Shown here: positions 31,911 to 40,542 of the stretch, piece by piece
How the letters are laid out: each line of letters starts with the position of its first letter
Position numbering within the stretch: position 1 is the stretch's first letter
From: Candidatus Geothrix odensensis
GTDB taxonomy: Bacteria > Acidobacteriota > Holophagae > Holophagales > Holophagaceae
Reading direction: 5' to 3'
DNA length: 64,000 nt
NCBI GenBank assembly: GCA_016714685.1
Contig: JADKCH010000010.1
Location: 46,006-110,005, forward strand
Translations under genes and position numbers: made by a program
Notes under the pieces: generated by a model
What the model was told of the DNA's origin: nothing
Database searches by the model: none
What the model saw: only the letters and a program-made list of their open reading frames with translations

Positions 31911-33434
31911 CTAGAGATCCTTCACGCCCGCAGGGGTCTTCGGGGGCTTGGGCAGGCGCTGCTTGAGACCCTCCAGTTCGTCCTGCTGGGCGCCCATGCT
32001 GGGGCGGGGCGGAGGCGGGGGGGGCGGCTTCTTCGGGTTGGGTGGCGGGGGCGGCTGCGCGTCCTTCACCAGGGTCTGCAGGTCGTGGATGGCCTCCCGC
32101 TGACCAGGCTGCTCCAGCAGCAGGCGCTCCAGGAGGGCCTGGGCTTCCGCCGGCCGGTTGGCCTCCAGGTGGGCCCGGGCCGCCAGCAACAGGGCCGGGG
32201 CGCGCCAGGCCGGGATGGGGCGCGGGGAGCCCTGGCCCACCAGGGGCGTCAGGGTCTTCAGGGCGTCCTCTGGGAATCCGGTTCGCAAGTCGATCTGCGC
32301 CGCCAGCAACACGTGGGCCGGCCGGGCATCGCCCGGGCGCCACTTCCGGGCGCCAGGGAGGTCGCCGCCCTCGATGGCCCGCTGGGCGAGCCAGGCCTTC
32401 ACCGCGGGCGGGGCCCAGGCCGTGCCCTGGGCCTCTAGGCGGAACGAACCCAGGCCCAGCAGGAGCAGGAGGATCGGCCGCCAGCGAGCCAGGGGCTTGC
32501 CCGAGAAGAGGAGCCACAGCGCCAGGCCGGCCAGGGCCAGCCAGGCACCCACCTCGGGGTGGGCGGGCTGCAGAGAGCGCCGGGCGGGCAGGGGCAGCCG
32601 GCCGGCGGCCAGGGCCTGGAGGCCCGCGGCGGCATCCTCGCCATCCTTGAACACCTGGCCTTGCGTGGCCTGGGCCAGGCGGGCCAGGAAGTCCGGGTGG
32701 GCGGTGCTGCTGGCAGGCTCAGGGCCGGGAGGAGCGGCGGCCAGGGCTGCCACAGTCTGAACCCGGACCGGCACGGCATGGGGCTGACCGTCCCCGTAGG
32801 CCAGTACGCAGACCGGAATCCGGGCCCGCTTGAGGGGGTCGATGGCATGGTTCAGGGCCTCCTCCGGCGCCTCCCAGGTCTCCTCCCCATCGCTGAGGAG
32901 CAGGATCACGGCAGGCAGGTCGCGGTCGACCTGGGCCGCCACCTGGGGCAGGCCGCGGCCCAGGCTGGTCCCGGGTGAGCCGACCTCGCCGGGCACCACG
33001 GCCCGCAGGGCTTCCCGCAGCAGGGTGCGGTCCTCGCCGGGCGGATGGATGGGAATGTCATCGCCCGTGAGCAGGTCCAGGCCCCAGCGGATGCCGGGCT
33101 GGGGCCGCGACCAGATGCGGTCCAGGGCGGTCACGGCGGCCTCCCACCGGGTGCGGCCCTCCGCATCGGGCACGGTCATCGAGCGGCTGGCATCGAGCAC
33201 CACGTGCACCGTCAGGCGGGGGAACTCCGGCAGGCCCCAGCGGGGCTCCGCCAGGCCGATCCCGAGTCCCGCGACCATCAGGGCCAGGCCCAGCCCCTGC
33301 CAGAGGGGACGCTGGCCCACCACCTGCACGCCGAGGCCGGGCCGGAGGTGGGCGCGCAGGGCCAGGGCCAGCACGAGCAGGACCATGCCGCCGGCGGGGG
33401 CCAGCACCCAGGGATGGGAGAAGGGCAGGCTCAT
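31911..33434 (-). CDS. BatB/BatC-like VWA-TPR membrane protein
   Basis: 507 residues from MSLPFSHPWV at 33434, overlapping the BatA stop as ATGA. Two membrane spans flank the N-terminus (about 9-27 and 45-62), then a von Willebrand factor A domain with the MIDAS start DASRS (81-85) and later LLLSDGEE. A further span at about 325-345 precedes a TPR-like region and a proline-rich tail (PPPPPNPKKPPPPPPPRPS). This fuses what Bacteroides calls BatB and BatC. The proteins help aerotolerance or metalloprotein maturation with a MoxR ATPase, but no moxR is adjacent. Confidence 0.85.
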   Translation of the reverse strand: MSLPFSHPWVLAPAGGMVLLVLALALRAHLRPGLGVQVVGQRPLWQGLGLALMVAGLGIGLAEPRWGLPEFPRLTVHVVLDASRSMTVPDAEGRTRWEAAVTALDRIWSRPQPGIRWGLDLLTGDDIPIHPPGEDRTLLREALRAVVPGEVGSPGTSLGRGLPQVAAQVDRDLPAVILLLSDGEETWEAPEEALNHAIDPLKRARIPVCVLAYGDGQPHAVPVRVQTVAALAAAPPGPEPASSTAHPDFLARLAQATQGQVFKDGEDAAAGLQALAAGRLPLPARRSLQPAHPEVGAWLALAGLALWLLFSGKPLARWRPILLLLLGLGSFRLEAQGTAWAPPAVKAWLAQRAIEGGDLPGARKWRPGDARPAHVLLAAQIDLRTGFPEDALKTLTPLVGQGSPRPIPAWRAPALLLAARAHLEANRPAEAQALLERLLLEQPGQREAIHDLQTLVKDAQPPPPPNPKKPPPPPPPRPSMGAQQDELEGLKQRLPKPPKTPAGVKDL

Positions 33435-34387
33435 GGCCCCTCCACCCAGGCGGGTCGGGGCCGGCCCCGCTTGAAGGCCAGATCCACCGCCAACGGGAGG
33501 GCCAGCAGCGCGGCGGCCAGGAGGCACCACAGGGCCATGGGCCTGCCTTCGGTGGGCGGGTCCACCGGCAGCAGCGTTTTCTCCAGGCGATCGACCGAGG
33601 CGAGGCTGTTCTCCAGGCCGGCCGGGTCCTCGGCGCTGAAGAACTCCCCGCCCGTGAGGTGGGCGACCTGCTGCAGGGTGGCGTGGTCCACCTCCACCCG
33701 GAGGCGGGCGAAGCCGCCGCCCTCCAGGGGCACCAGGCTCTCCCCGCTGCTGCCCAGCGCCACCGCGTGGATGCGGATCCCGTTGCGGCGGGCCTCCTCG
33801 GCGGCCTCCTGGGGCGTCACCCGGCCCCGGTTCTGCACGCCGTCCGTGATCAGCAGGATGACGCGGCTGCGGGCCGGGCTGTCCTCCAGTCGCCGCACGG
33901 CGGTCATGAGGGCCGACCCGATGGCCGTGCCGTCATCCCGGCTGTCGATGTCCAGGCGCGCCAGCATGCGCAGCAGGCGCAGGTGGTCGGCGGTGAGGGG
34001 GCTCAGCGTCACTGGGTGGGCGCTGAAGAGGATGAGGGCGAAGCGGTCGTCGGGGCGTCGCAGCACGAACTGGGCGAGGGTGCGCCGGGCGGCGTGCCAG
34101 CGGTCCTCGTCGGGGCGGTCGAGGATGCGCATGCTGCTGCTGCCGTCCAGCACCACGGCCAGGTCCACCACTGGTGCCGCGCCCCGCAACGGGGTGCGCC
34201 ACTCGGGGCCCGCGGCGGCGAGACCCAGGGCCAGGGCCAGCAGAATTGGAATCCAGCGGGAGGTGAGGCGGGCCAGCCGGCTGGAGGGCCGCGACGAGGG
34301 GATGCCCCAGCGGTAGACCACTCGCCAGGCCCAGATCACGAGCGGCACCGCCAGCAGCATCAGCAGGGGATGGCGGAGGGCGATCAC
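33431..34387 (-). CDS. BatA-like VWA-domain membrane protein
   Basis: 318 residues. N-terminal membrane segments (about 7-24 and 45-60) are followed by a VWA domain with the MIDAS motif DGSSS at 81-85 and LLITDGVQNRG, and a C-terminal span (PMALWCLLAAALLALPLAV). This is the standard BatA architecture, expected to bind a divalent metal and interact with a MoxR-type AAA ATPase. It overlaps both neighbours by 4 bp (ATGA), so the four genes form one coupled operon. Confidence 0.88.
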   Translation of the reverse strand: MIALRHPLLMLLAVPLVIWAWRVVYRWGIPSSRPSSRLARLTSRWIPILLALALGLAAAGPEWRTPLRGAAPVVDLAVVLDGSSSMRILDRPDEDRWHAARRTLAQFVLRRPDDRFALILFSAHPVTLSPLTADHLRLLRMLARLDIDSRDDGTAIGSALMTAVRRLEDSPARSRVILLITDGVQNRGRVTPQEAAEEARRNGIRIHAVALGSSGESLVPLEGGGFARLRVEVDHATLQQVAHLTGGEFFSAEDPAGLENSLASVDRLEKTLLPVDPPTEGRPMALWCLLAAALLALPLAVDLAFKRGRPRPAWVEGP

Positions 34388-35184
34388 GGCCGGACCTCGA
34401 CCTCTGCCTTGGCGGCGTGGATGACGGCCACCAGCTGCTCAGTGGAGGGGAAGGGCGGCTCGGACCGGCCGAAGCGGGCCGCATCCAGGCTGCGGAGCCA
34501 CAGCACCCAGGGACCCAGGGCCCGGTCCTGAAAGTCCGTCGTGCCCCAGGCCCGGGCCGCCTCGCCGAAGCGGGCGGCCAGCAGGTCCCGGCCCAGGCCG
34601 TGGGCGGCATCCAGCGTGGCCCGCTCGCGGTTGGACGGAGGCCACTGGTGCTGGAAGGCGTGGATCGCATGAGCCAGCCGGCGCTGGGCCGAGCCCCGCC
34701 GCCAGCGGCGGAGGCCCCAGCCAGCGAGGGCCATGGGCGGCACCAGCAGCAGGCTGGCCCAGGCCCAGGGGAAGGGGATCGCCGGGAGGCGGTCGTCGTT
34801 GCCCCCGCCGAAGCCCACCCAGGGGGCACCATAGGGGATGCTGCGGGGCACCCACAGGCGCAGCTCGGGGCTGCGCTGGCCGTTGCCCAAGTCCAGGGCG
34901 GGCACCACCGCCAGGCCGGGCTCCAGTGCCTGCACCTGGAAGCGCCAGCCACGGCCGTCCGGCAGCGGCTCCAGAGCGCGCAGGTACAGGGGGCCCAGGC
35001 GGTCCTCCACGGTGGGGCGCGGCGGGGCGGGGTTCGCAGGGTCCTTCTCGCGCAGCTCCAGCACCAGCAGCTCGCCCAGCTTGGGCTGAGGTGGGGCCTT
35101 CCACTCAGGCGCGGCGAGGATGGGCAGGGCCGAAAGTCCCCAGGCCAAGGCCAGGGCACGGCTGCCACGGCTGGCGGGTCTCAT
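34384..35184 (-). CDS. Membrane protein in the DUF4381 position of the Bat cluster
   Basis: 266 residues. A signal peptide (about 1-24) is followed by a beta-rich domain (LGELLVLELREKD, GRGWRFQVQALEPGLAVVP), a membrane span near 137-157 (WAWASLLLVPPMALAGWGL) and a helical cytoplasmic C-terminus. I do not recognise a firm family; position between DUF58 and BatA, and the span-plus-helical-tail layout, match DUF4381/BatD-like subunits. It overlaps both neighbours by 4 bp. Confidence 0.65.
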   Translation of the reverse strand: MRPASRGSRALALAWGLSALPILAAPEWKAPPQPKLGELLVLELREKDPANPAPPRPTVEDRLGPLYLRALEPLPDGRGWRFQVQALEPGLAVVPALDLGNGQRSPELRLWVPRSIPYGAPWVGFGGGNDDRLPAIPFPWAWASLLLVPPMALAGWGLRRWRRGSAQRRLAHAIHAFQHQWPPSNRERATLDAAHGLGRDLLAARFGEAARAWGTTDFQDRALGPWVLWLRSLDAARFGRSEPPFPSTEQLVAVIHAAKAEVEVRP

Positions 35185-35945
35185 GCGCCCCCCGCGCGCA
35201 GCCAGCCGTTCAGCTTCACCACGGGATCATCGAGCAGGTCCCAGCGCTGCCGCTCGATGGCCGGGCTGAAGCCGGGATCGGACCAGGTCATGCCCTTCTT
35301 GTCCGAACGATCCTCGGGCTGGAACCACACCAGGCGATGGCGGGTGGCCAGGGGCTTCAGCAGGGGCGCCACGCCCTGCAGTCCCGACCCATTGCTGAAG
35401 AGCCAGAGCCGGTGCCCCTTGCCGTGCTCACCCCAGTGCCCCAGGGCCTCGCGCCAGGAGGCCTCGGTGGGCAGGGCAGGGCCGCGCTCAGCCAACGTCT
35501 CCAGGATGCGCAGGCCGTGGATGCGGCCGCGCTTGGGGGCGATGCGCAGGGCCGGGGTGCGGTGGTCGCCGGGCACGATCAGGCCCAGGCGGTCGCCGGT
35601 GGCCTGCAAGGTGGCGAAGGCCGCGCCGCAGAGCTCCAGGGCCCAGCGCAGGGGCGAGACGGGGTCGCCCAGGAACATGGAGGGCGAGGGATCCACCACC
35701 AGCCACAGCACCAGGTCGCGGCTGCTCTCGAAGCGCTTCATGATGGGCTCGCCCGTGCGGGCGGTCAGGGGCCAGTTGATGAAGCGGGGATCATCGCCGG
35801 GCACGTAGGGCCGGTTCTCCACGAAGGTGAGCCCCGTGCCCTTGACCTTCGAGGGATGCAGGCCCTCGGTGCCGCCGCCCAGCCGCCCGCGCAGGCGCAG
35901 CGGCAGACGGCGCAGGCGGGCGAGGAAGCGGGCGGGCAGGGGCAT
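35181..35945 (-). CDS. DUF58 domain protein
   Basis: 254 residues, the usual small DUF58 form. The signature YVPGDDPRFINWPLTARTGEP appears at residues 47-67, followed by a VWA-like strand (LVLWLVVDPSPSMFLGD). These proteins nearly always work with a MoxR AAA ATPase encoded just upstream; here the upstream neighbour is an inverted-repeat element and then a DUF4139 gene. It is first in the four-gene operon. No good ribosome site precedes the ATG. Confidence 0.88.
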   Translation of the reverse strand: MPLPARFLARLRRLPLRLRGRLGGGTEGLHPSKVKGTGLTFVENRPYVPGDDPRFINWPLTARTGEPIMKRFESSRDLVLWLVVDPSPSMFLGDPVSPLRWALELCGAAFATLQATGDRLGLIVPGDHRTPALRIAPKRGRIHGLRILETLAERGPALPTEASWREALGHWGEHGKGHRLWLFSNGSGLQGVAPLLKPLATRHRLVWFQPEDRSDKKGMTWSDPGFSPAIERQRWDLLDDPVVKLNGWLRAGGA

Positions 35946-35973
35946 GGGGGTTCAGTATGGCGGAATTCAGGAG

Positions 35974-36153
35974 GGAGTCCGGAGTCCCGAGTCTGGAGTC
36001 TGGAGGTACCGATTCCTGAGCAGGCCTTCGGCCGCGCCAATTATTTACCTTTGGGCCAGGCTGCTCATATGGGTCGGATTCAAACCAAACAGTTGGCGCG
36101 GCGCAAAAGCGCCGCACCAGAAAGCAGTTCCTCCAGACTCCAGACTCCGGACT
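35974..36153. repeat. Inverted-repeat-bounded intergenic element, copy 2
   Basis: The left end is tandem heptads GGAGTCC, GGAGTCC, CGAGTCT, GGAGTCT, GGAGG (35974-36006). Bases 35983-36006 are complementary to 36130-36153 with one mismatch in 24, and 18 of these pair without interruption. A second, inner pair GCCGCGCCAA (near 36032) and TTGGCGCGGC (near 36091) and the hairpin GGCGC-aaaa-GCGCC are nested inside. Together they make a long foldback structure. No open frame lies inside. Confidence 0.8.
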
Positions 36154-36163
36154 GAACCCCTGC

Positions 36164-37597
36164 CTACCACTTCACCCTGACCCGGTAGGTCAGCGTGGCG
36201 CTGCCCTCGGCGGGGACGGTGACCTTGAAGCGGGCGGTGCCCGAGGCCTCCTTGGCCGCGGGGTGGCTGCTCTGCAGCACCTCCCAGTCGCCGGGCATGG
36301 GCTCCAGCAGGCTCACGGTGACGGCCTCCTTCTTGGCGTTCTTCAGCTCCACCTCGAAGGCCGACTCGTACACGTAGCCGAACTTCCCCTGGCGGCCCAG
36401 GCTCTTGAAGTCGGTCTGCTTGCGCCTGGCGGTGACATCGAAGGCATCGCCCAGCTTCATGCGTACCTGCTCGTTCCTGGGCGTGTGGTCCACGTGGTCC
36501 TCGCCCACGAACTGGGCCCGGCCCTCGCTGTCGCGCTTGTAGACGCGGATGATGCCCTTGGGCAGGGGCATGCCCAGGCGGCTCGCTTCCTTGTTGTCGA
36601 ACTCCACGAACACGCCCACCTTCTGCTTCTCGCCCAGGTCGCCGTAGCTGCCGGAGTAGTAGTGGTTCTGGCCCTGCAGCAGGTATTCCTTGCGCACCGG
36701 CACGCCGCTGGCGCTGAGCAGGGCCACCTGCTTGGTCTGATTCACCGCCAGGGTGGTGGGGCGGTCCAGGGTGTAGAGGTGGTATTCGAAGAGGCTCTCC
36801 TCGGCCATCTTGGGGGCGGCGGCCTTGGCGCTCATCTCTGCCACAGCTCCCCGGGCGAACTGGTCCCGCCGGGATTCCCGGGCGCGGTTCACATCCCCCG
36901 CCACCAGCTGCAGCGTGGCGTTGGGATAGGCGGCGCCGCTCTGGTTGGTGAGGGTCACCCAGCCGCTGAGGTCGAGGGTCTTCTCGTCGGAGGCCAGGTT
37001 GGCCACGTAGTCGGCCCGCCAGGAGAGGCCGCCCGTGAGGTAGCTCAGCTCCAGCTGCTGGGCCTTCTCCACGCCGCTGTTCAGGCTGATCACCAGCGTG
37101 GGCCGGGCCCGCAGGTTGCCGGGCACCCTGGGATAGATGATGCGGCCGGGGATGCTCGTCTCGATGCGGTCGGCGAACTGCAGCACCGTGCCGTTGTTGG
37201 TGGCCAGCACCGTGGCCTCCTCGCGGAGTTCCTTCGAGCCGGCGCCTTCAGGGTTGGGCACGCTGCGCACCACGGTGACCTTCTCGCCTACATACTTCTC
37301 CAGCAGCTTCTGGGGCGTGAGCAGGTCGAAGTCGAAGTTCTGCTCACTCACCCAGAAGTCCTTCGCGTGCGTCAGATTCCGCAGCAGGGCCGTCTCGGGC
37401 CGGATCTGTGCCGACACCTCCTGGAAGGCCAGCCGTGCCTCTCCCCTGGGCAGTCGGACTTCGCGCGTGTCCTTCACCAGAGCCAGGTTGTCGTTGTAGA
37501 TCGTTACCGCCAGGCCCTTCTGGTCCTTCAGCGTGGTGGGTGTCTCCTGCGCGACGAGCAGCGCAGGCAGGGCGGCGAGGAGCAGGGTGGGGCGCAT
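36164..37597 (-). CDS. DUF4139 domain secreted protein
   Basis: 477 residues: a signal peptide (MRPTLLLAALPALLVAQ), an N-terminal beta domain (GLAVTIYNDNLALVKDTREVRLPRG) and the C-terminal DUF4139 beta-sandwich (LSYLTGGLSWRADYVANL, TLTNQSGAAYPNATLQLVAGDVN, FEVELKNAKKEAVTVSLLEPMPGDWEV). Members are widespread secreted proteins of unknown function, sometimes called mucoidy-inhibitor-like. It is intact, unlike the decayed paralogue immediately upstream. Confidence 0.87.
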   Translation of the reverse strand: MRPTLLLAALPALLVAQETPTTLKDQKGLAVTIYNDNLALVKDTREVRLPRGEARLAFQEVSAQIRPETALLRNLTHAKDFWVSEQNFDFDLLTPQKLLEKYVGEKVTVVRSVPNPEGAGSKELREEATVLATNNGTVLQFADRIETSIPGRIIYPRVPGNLRARPTLVISLNSGVEKAQQLELSYLTGGLSWRADYVANLASDEKTLDLSGWVTLTNQSGAAYPNATLQLVAGDVNRARESRRDQFARGAVAEMSAKAAAPKMAEESLFEYHLYTLDRPTTLAVNQTKQVALLSASGVPVRKEYLLQGQNHYYSGSYGDLGEKQKVGVFVEFDNKEASRLGMPLPKGIIRVYKRDSEGRAQFVGEDHVDHTPRNEQVRMKLGDAFDVTARRKQTDFKSLGRQGKFGYVYESAFEVELKNAKKEAVTVSLLEPMPGDWEVLQSSHPAAKEASGTARFKVTVPAEGSATLTYRVRVKW

Positions 37598-37684
37598 GGG
37601 AACTCCTGGGGTGGGTGCCGGGCGGGAAAGGGGCCCGATATCTGGTCATGTCGTGAAGGGGTAGATCCTTTCAGGGGAAGTCGA

Positions 37685-39318
37685 TTATTCGAGCGCCCAT
37701 CGTTCCGTGTCAGTTCGAACCACGTATCGGAGGGCAGCTCTGCCATGGGCTGGTATACGCACTTGAAAATCGTAAGCGTCTGACCCAGAACGCTTACCGG
37801 TGTGGCTGGAGGATACGAGCCGCCACCCAGATGTAATCGGTTCGCGAACTGTGATCCTGGTCTCGGCTGGAAGGAAGTTGGTGACCTGAACACGCACGGC
37901 ATATCGCCAGCGACGCTGTGGCTGGACCTTTCCCTTTTTCATCCTTGAATGGCTTGCGGAATGACCTCCTGGGCACTCCCTGGGCACTGGAGCCCCGGGC
38001 GGCCCAGGATGACTTCGATATCTTCACCCGGAGGGGTTTGGGGGAGTAGCTGATCACTGGCTAGGGACCCCGGAGGCAGAACCAGGGAGCCGGATGGGTC
38101 TTGATAACGAAGAAGAAAGGGGCCCTTGGGAAGGGCTCGGCCGAGGCCAACCGAGGCTGAGTTCATCCAGGATCCAGTGATGAGGACAGGCGGGTAATGA
38201 CAATCCATCCACAAACTGTGCCAGAGGGTCAATGCCGGGATTGCGCCCAGCTTCTGACCGCTGCAGCCGTTCAGGGGACAGGGTGTGATGGTCTGGTTCT
38301 TCCAGAAAGGTGGTCGTTAGGGGGACTCAAGCAGGAGAAATTTCTGGTGACGGGCACTTCGAAAGGTGAACAGGGTCAACTGCTTTCAGATCTGGATCGT
38401 GCGGAGGGGCGATCCAGTGTGAAAAGCGGGAATTCCGAAAGTTTCTCCTCCTTGAACACAGGGGGAGAGCTTGCCGAGGCCATGACTTCAACGGTCGTGT
38501 AATCGGCCGAGGTTGTAGCTCTATCGAGGGAAGCGGGTCGTTGACCAGGGCTCGCCCGCCAGCAACTGGAGGGTGGTATCGGCAATCCTGGCGCCACTTT
38601 GGTTCTTTACGGTTGCGAACACATCCAAATCAAGGTGCTTGCCATCGGATGCCAGGGTCGCCACATAGTTGGCTTCCCAGGTCAGATCCGTTGCCGTGTA
38701 GAGGAGCGTGAGATCACGCTTGCCGGCAGCTGGCGCAACCAGGTCCTGCAGCAGGGTGGGCGAGGTTCGAAGGTGGGGTGGAACCTGGGTGAGGGCCAAG
38801 TCACCAGGCATCCAGGACCTGATCCCTTCCGAGGTTGTCACCACCACCTCTGGATCAGGAGACTGGACATAGGCACTGGGCTTTTTGGCGATCCGCTCCA
38901 AGGGCTTCGCGTCAGGCCGCATCCTCGGGTTCAGCAGCGGCACCGACGCCAGCGTCCCAGCCTGATCCGGCTGCCCCTCCTCCCCCTTGATCCGCACGGG
39001 CAGGCCGAGGCTGGCGTCCACGAGGGTGGCGGGGCTGAGCAGGTTGAACTCGTAATTGCGCTCTCGCACTTGGAGGCCACCGCCGGGGTCGAGCAGGGTG
39101 GCGCTCTTGGGGCGCAGGGTGGGCACCAGGTCCGCGAAGGCCAGGCGGCTGGGGCCCGCGGGCAGGCTCACGCGGCGGGTGTCGCGGATGGCGGCGAGGC
39201 CGCTCTGGTAGATGGTGACGCTGAGGGCCGTGCGGTCCTTCGCCGTGGTGCGCACCTCCGGCACCTGGCCCTGGAGGGGCACCAGCACCAGAGCAAAGAA
39301 GACCGGCAGGGTGCGCAT
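37685..39318 (-). pseudogene. Decayed DUF4139 paralogue with several frameshifts
   Basis: It starts with a signal peptide (MRTLPVFFALVLVPLQGQ) at 39318 and follows the DUF4139 pattern (LSVTIYQSGLAAIRDTRRVSL, LLYTATDLTWEANYVATLASDG) to a stop at 38521. Homology then continues in a second frame (MASASSPPVFKEEKLSEFPLFTLDRP), shifts again (KQLTLFTFRSARHQKFLLL, ended by a stop near 38318), resumes around ALPKGPFLLRYQDPSG, and finishes in a third frame (RVQVTNFLPAETRITVREP) to 37685. At least three frameshifts and two stops break one former gene. Codon usage in the 3' half is also less GC-rich than in neighbouring genes. Confidence 0.85.
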
Positions 39319-39365
39319 GGGGATGCCCCAGGATGCCGCAGGCCGCCTGTTCTGTCTGCGCTTTC

Positions 39366-39791
39366 CTAGGTGAGGTTGCCGTTCGCCGCCAGCTCCTGGA
39401 TCCGCGCCAGGGCCGTGTCCAGTTGGCCCTGGAGGAGCTTCTCGGCACCCATCATCTGCATCATCATCGGGATGTCGGCCTCGTCCACCAGGCGCAGGGT
39501 GCTGCCTGTGCCGGCGGCGGCGATCTCGAAGCGCAGCTCGTGGTCGAACATCTTCTTGGCGCCGGGCACCAGGCTCACCAGCTGGCCGGGGGTGCGGGTC
39601 TTGGCGACCAGCTCCTGGGGCATCTTCATGCCCATGACCTCGATGACGTAGCTGTGCGCATCCGCCGTGCCCTGGAAGTTCATGGCGGCGGGTTCCAGGA
39701 AGGCGCGGTGCTTCGACAGGTCGGCGAGGAAGGCATAGAGCGCCTCCGCCGGGATCGGCAGCGTGGCGGTGGCGGTCTTGATCGTGGTCAT
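39366..39791 (-). CDS. SRPBCC-family (START-like) protein
   Basis: 141 residues with the helix-grip pattern: MTTIKTATATLPIPAEALYAFLADLSKHRAFLEP at the start, then strands and a long C-terminal helix (MMQMMGAEKLLQGQLDTALARIQELA). Such proteins bind hydrophobic ligands or act as cyclases or co-chaperones; nothing here points to a ligand. The run MMMQMMG is unusually Met-rich. It stands 48 bp upstream of the DUF4139 pseudogene and 85 bp downstream of the yggS-type gene. Confidence 0.75.
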   Translation of the reverse strand: MTTIKTATATLPIPAEALYAFLADLSKHRAFLEPAAMNFQGTADAHSYVIEVMGMKMPQELVAKTRTPGQLVSLVPGAKKMFDHELRFEIAAAGTGSTLRLVDEADIPMMMQMMGAEKLLQGQLDTALARIQELAANGNLT

Positions 39792-39876
39792 GAAGGCTCC
39801 GGGGGCTGAAGAAGCATCGAACCATGAAGGCGCAGGGGCGGCGAGGCCCTACCCCGGGGCAAGGCGGGATCCCGCC

Positions 39877-40542
39877 TCAGCGGGTTCGTTCCCCGAAAAA
39901 TGCCGTGCCGATGCGGATCTGGTCCGAGCCTGCGGCGATGGCGGCCTCCAGGTCATCGCTCATGCCCATGCTCAGCCGCAGCGCGCGGCCCAGGCCCTGC
40001 TGCAGGCGGTCGCGCAGGGTGGCCATCTGGAGGAAGGCGCCATCGTCATCGGGTGGAGGAATGGCCATGAGGCCGCGCAGGGGCAGCCGCGCATCGTCAC
40101 CCAGGGCATCGATCAGCGCCGGCAGGTCCCTTTCGGTGCAACCACCCAGCTTGGTGGCCTCGTCCCAGAGGTCCACCTGGATCCAGGCGGGCCGCACCAC
40201 GCCCAGTTCCTCGGCCAGGCGGCGCAGGCGCTCGGCCAGCTCCGGACGGTCGAGGCTCTGGATCTCGGCGAAGTGCTGCAGGGCGGCCTTGGCCTTGTTG
40301 CGCTGGAGGGCCCCCAGCAGCACGAAGCCCAGTTCCGGCATGGCCGCAGCCTTTTCGGCACCCTCCTGCACATAGTTCTCGCCGAAGCGCGTGAAGCCCA
40401 GCCCCACCGCTTCCCGGATCAGGGACAGCGGCTGCTTCTTGGAGACGGGCAGCAGCTCGACGGTGGCGGGATCCCGGCCGGCAGCCTCGCAGGCGTGCTG
40501 GATGCGGGCCCGCAGGCCCTCGATGCGCTGCGGCAGGCTCAC
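39877..40542 (-). CDS. YggS/PLPBP-type pyridoxal-phosphate homeostasis protein
   Basis: 221 residues of the PLP-binding barrel family that buffers pyridoxal phosphate and influences amino and keto acid pools. The PLP lysine lies in ELLPVSKKQPLSLI; GFTRFGENYVQEGAEK, GALQRNKAK (usually G-x-LQxNK) and the C-terminal LSMGMSDDLEAAIAAGSDQIRIGTAFFGER are all diagnostic. Its start overlaps the stop of the zinc-ribbon gene by 4 bp (ATGA-type coupling). Confidence 0.95.
   Translation of the reverse strand: MSLPQRIEGLRARIQHACEAAGRDPATVELLPVSKKQPLSLIREAVGLGFTRFGENYVQEGAEKAAAMPELGFVLLGALQRNKAKAALQHFAEIQSLDRPELAERLRRLAEELGVVRPAWIQVDLWDEATKLGGCTERDLPALIDALGDDARLPLRGLMAIPPPDDDGAFLQMATLRDRLQQGLGRALRLSMGMSDDLEAAIAAGSDQIRIGTAFFGERTR

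Noticed and set aside
31744..36153. Composite transposon carrying the Bat cluster
   Set aside because: No transposase frame or target-site duplication is visible in or beside either element, so only the repeat relationship is claimed.
38233..38520. Small independent genes within the DUF4139 relic
   Set aside because: The short frames line up in order with the intact neighbour in changing frames and have no start signals, so they are fragments of one gene.
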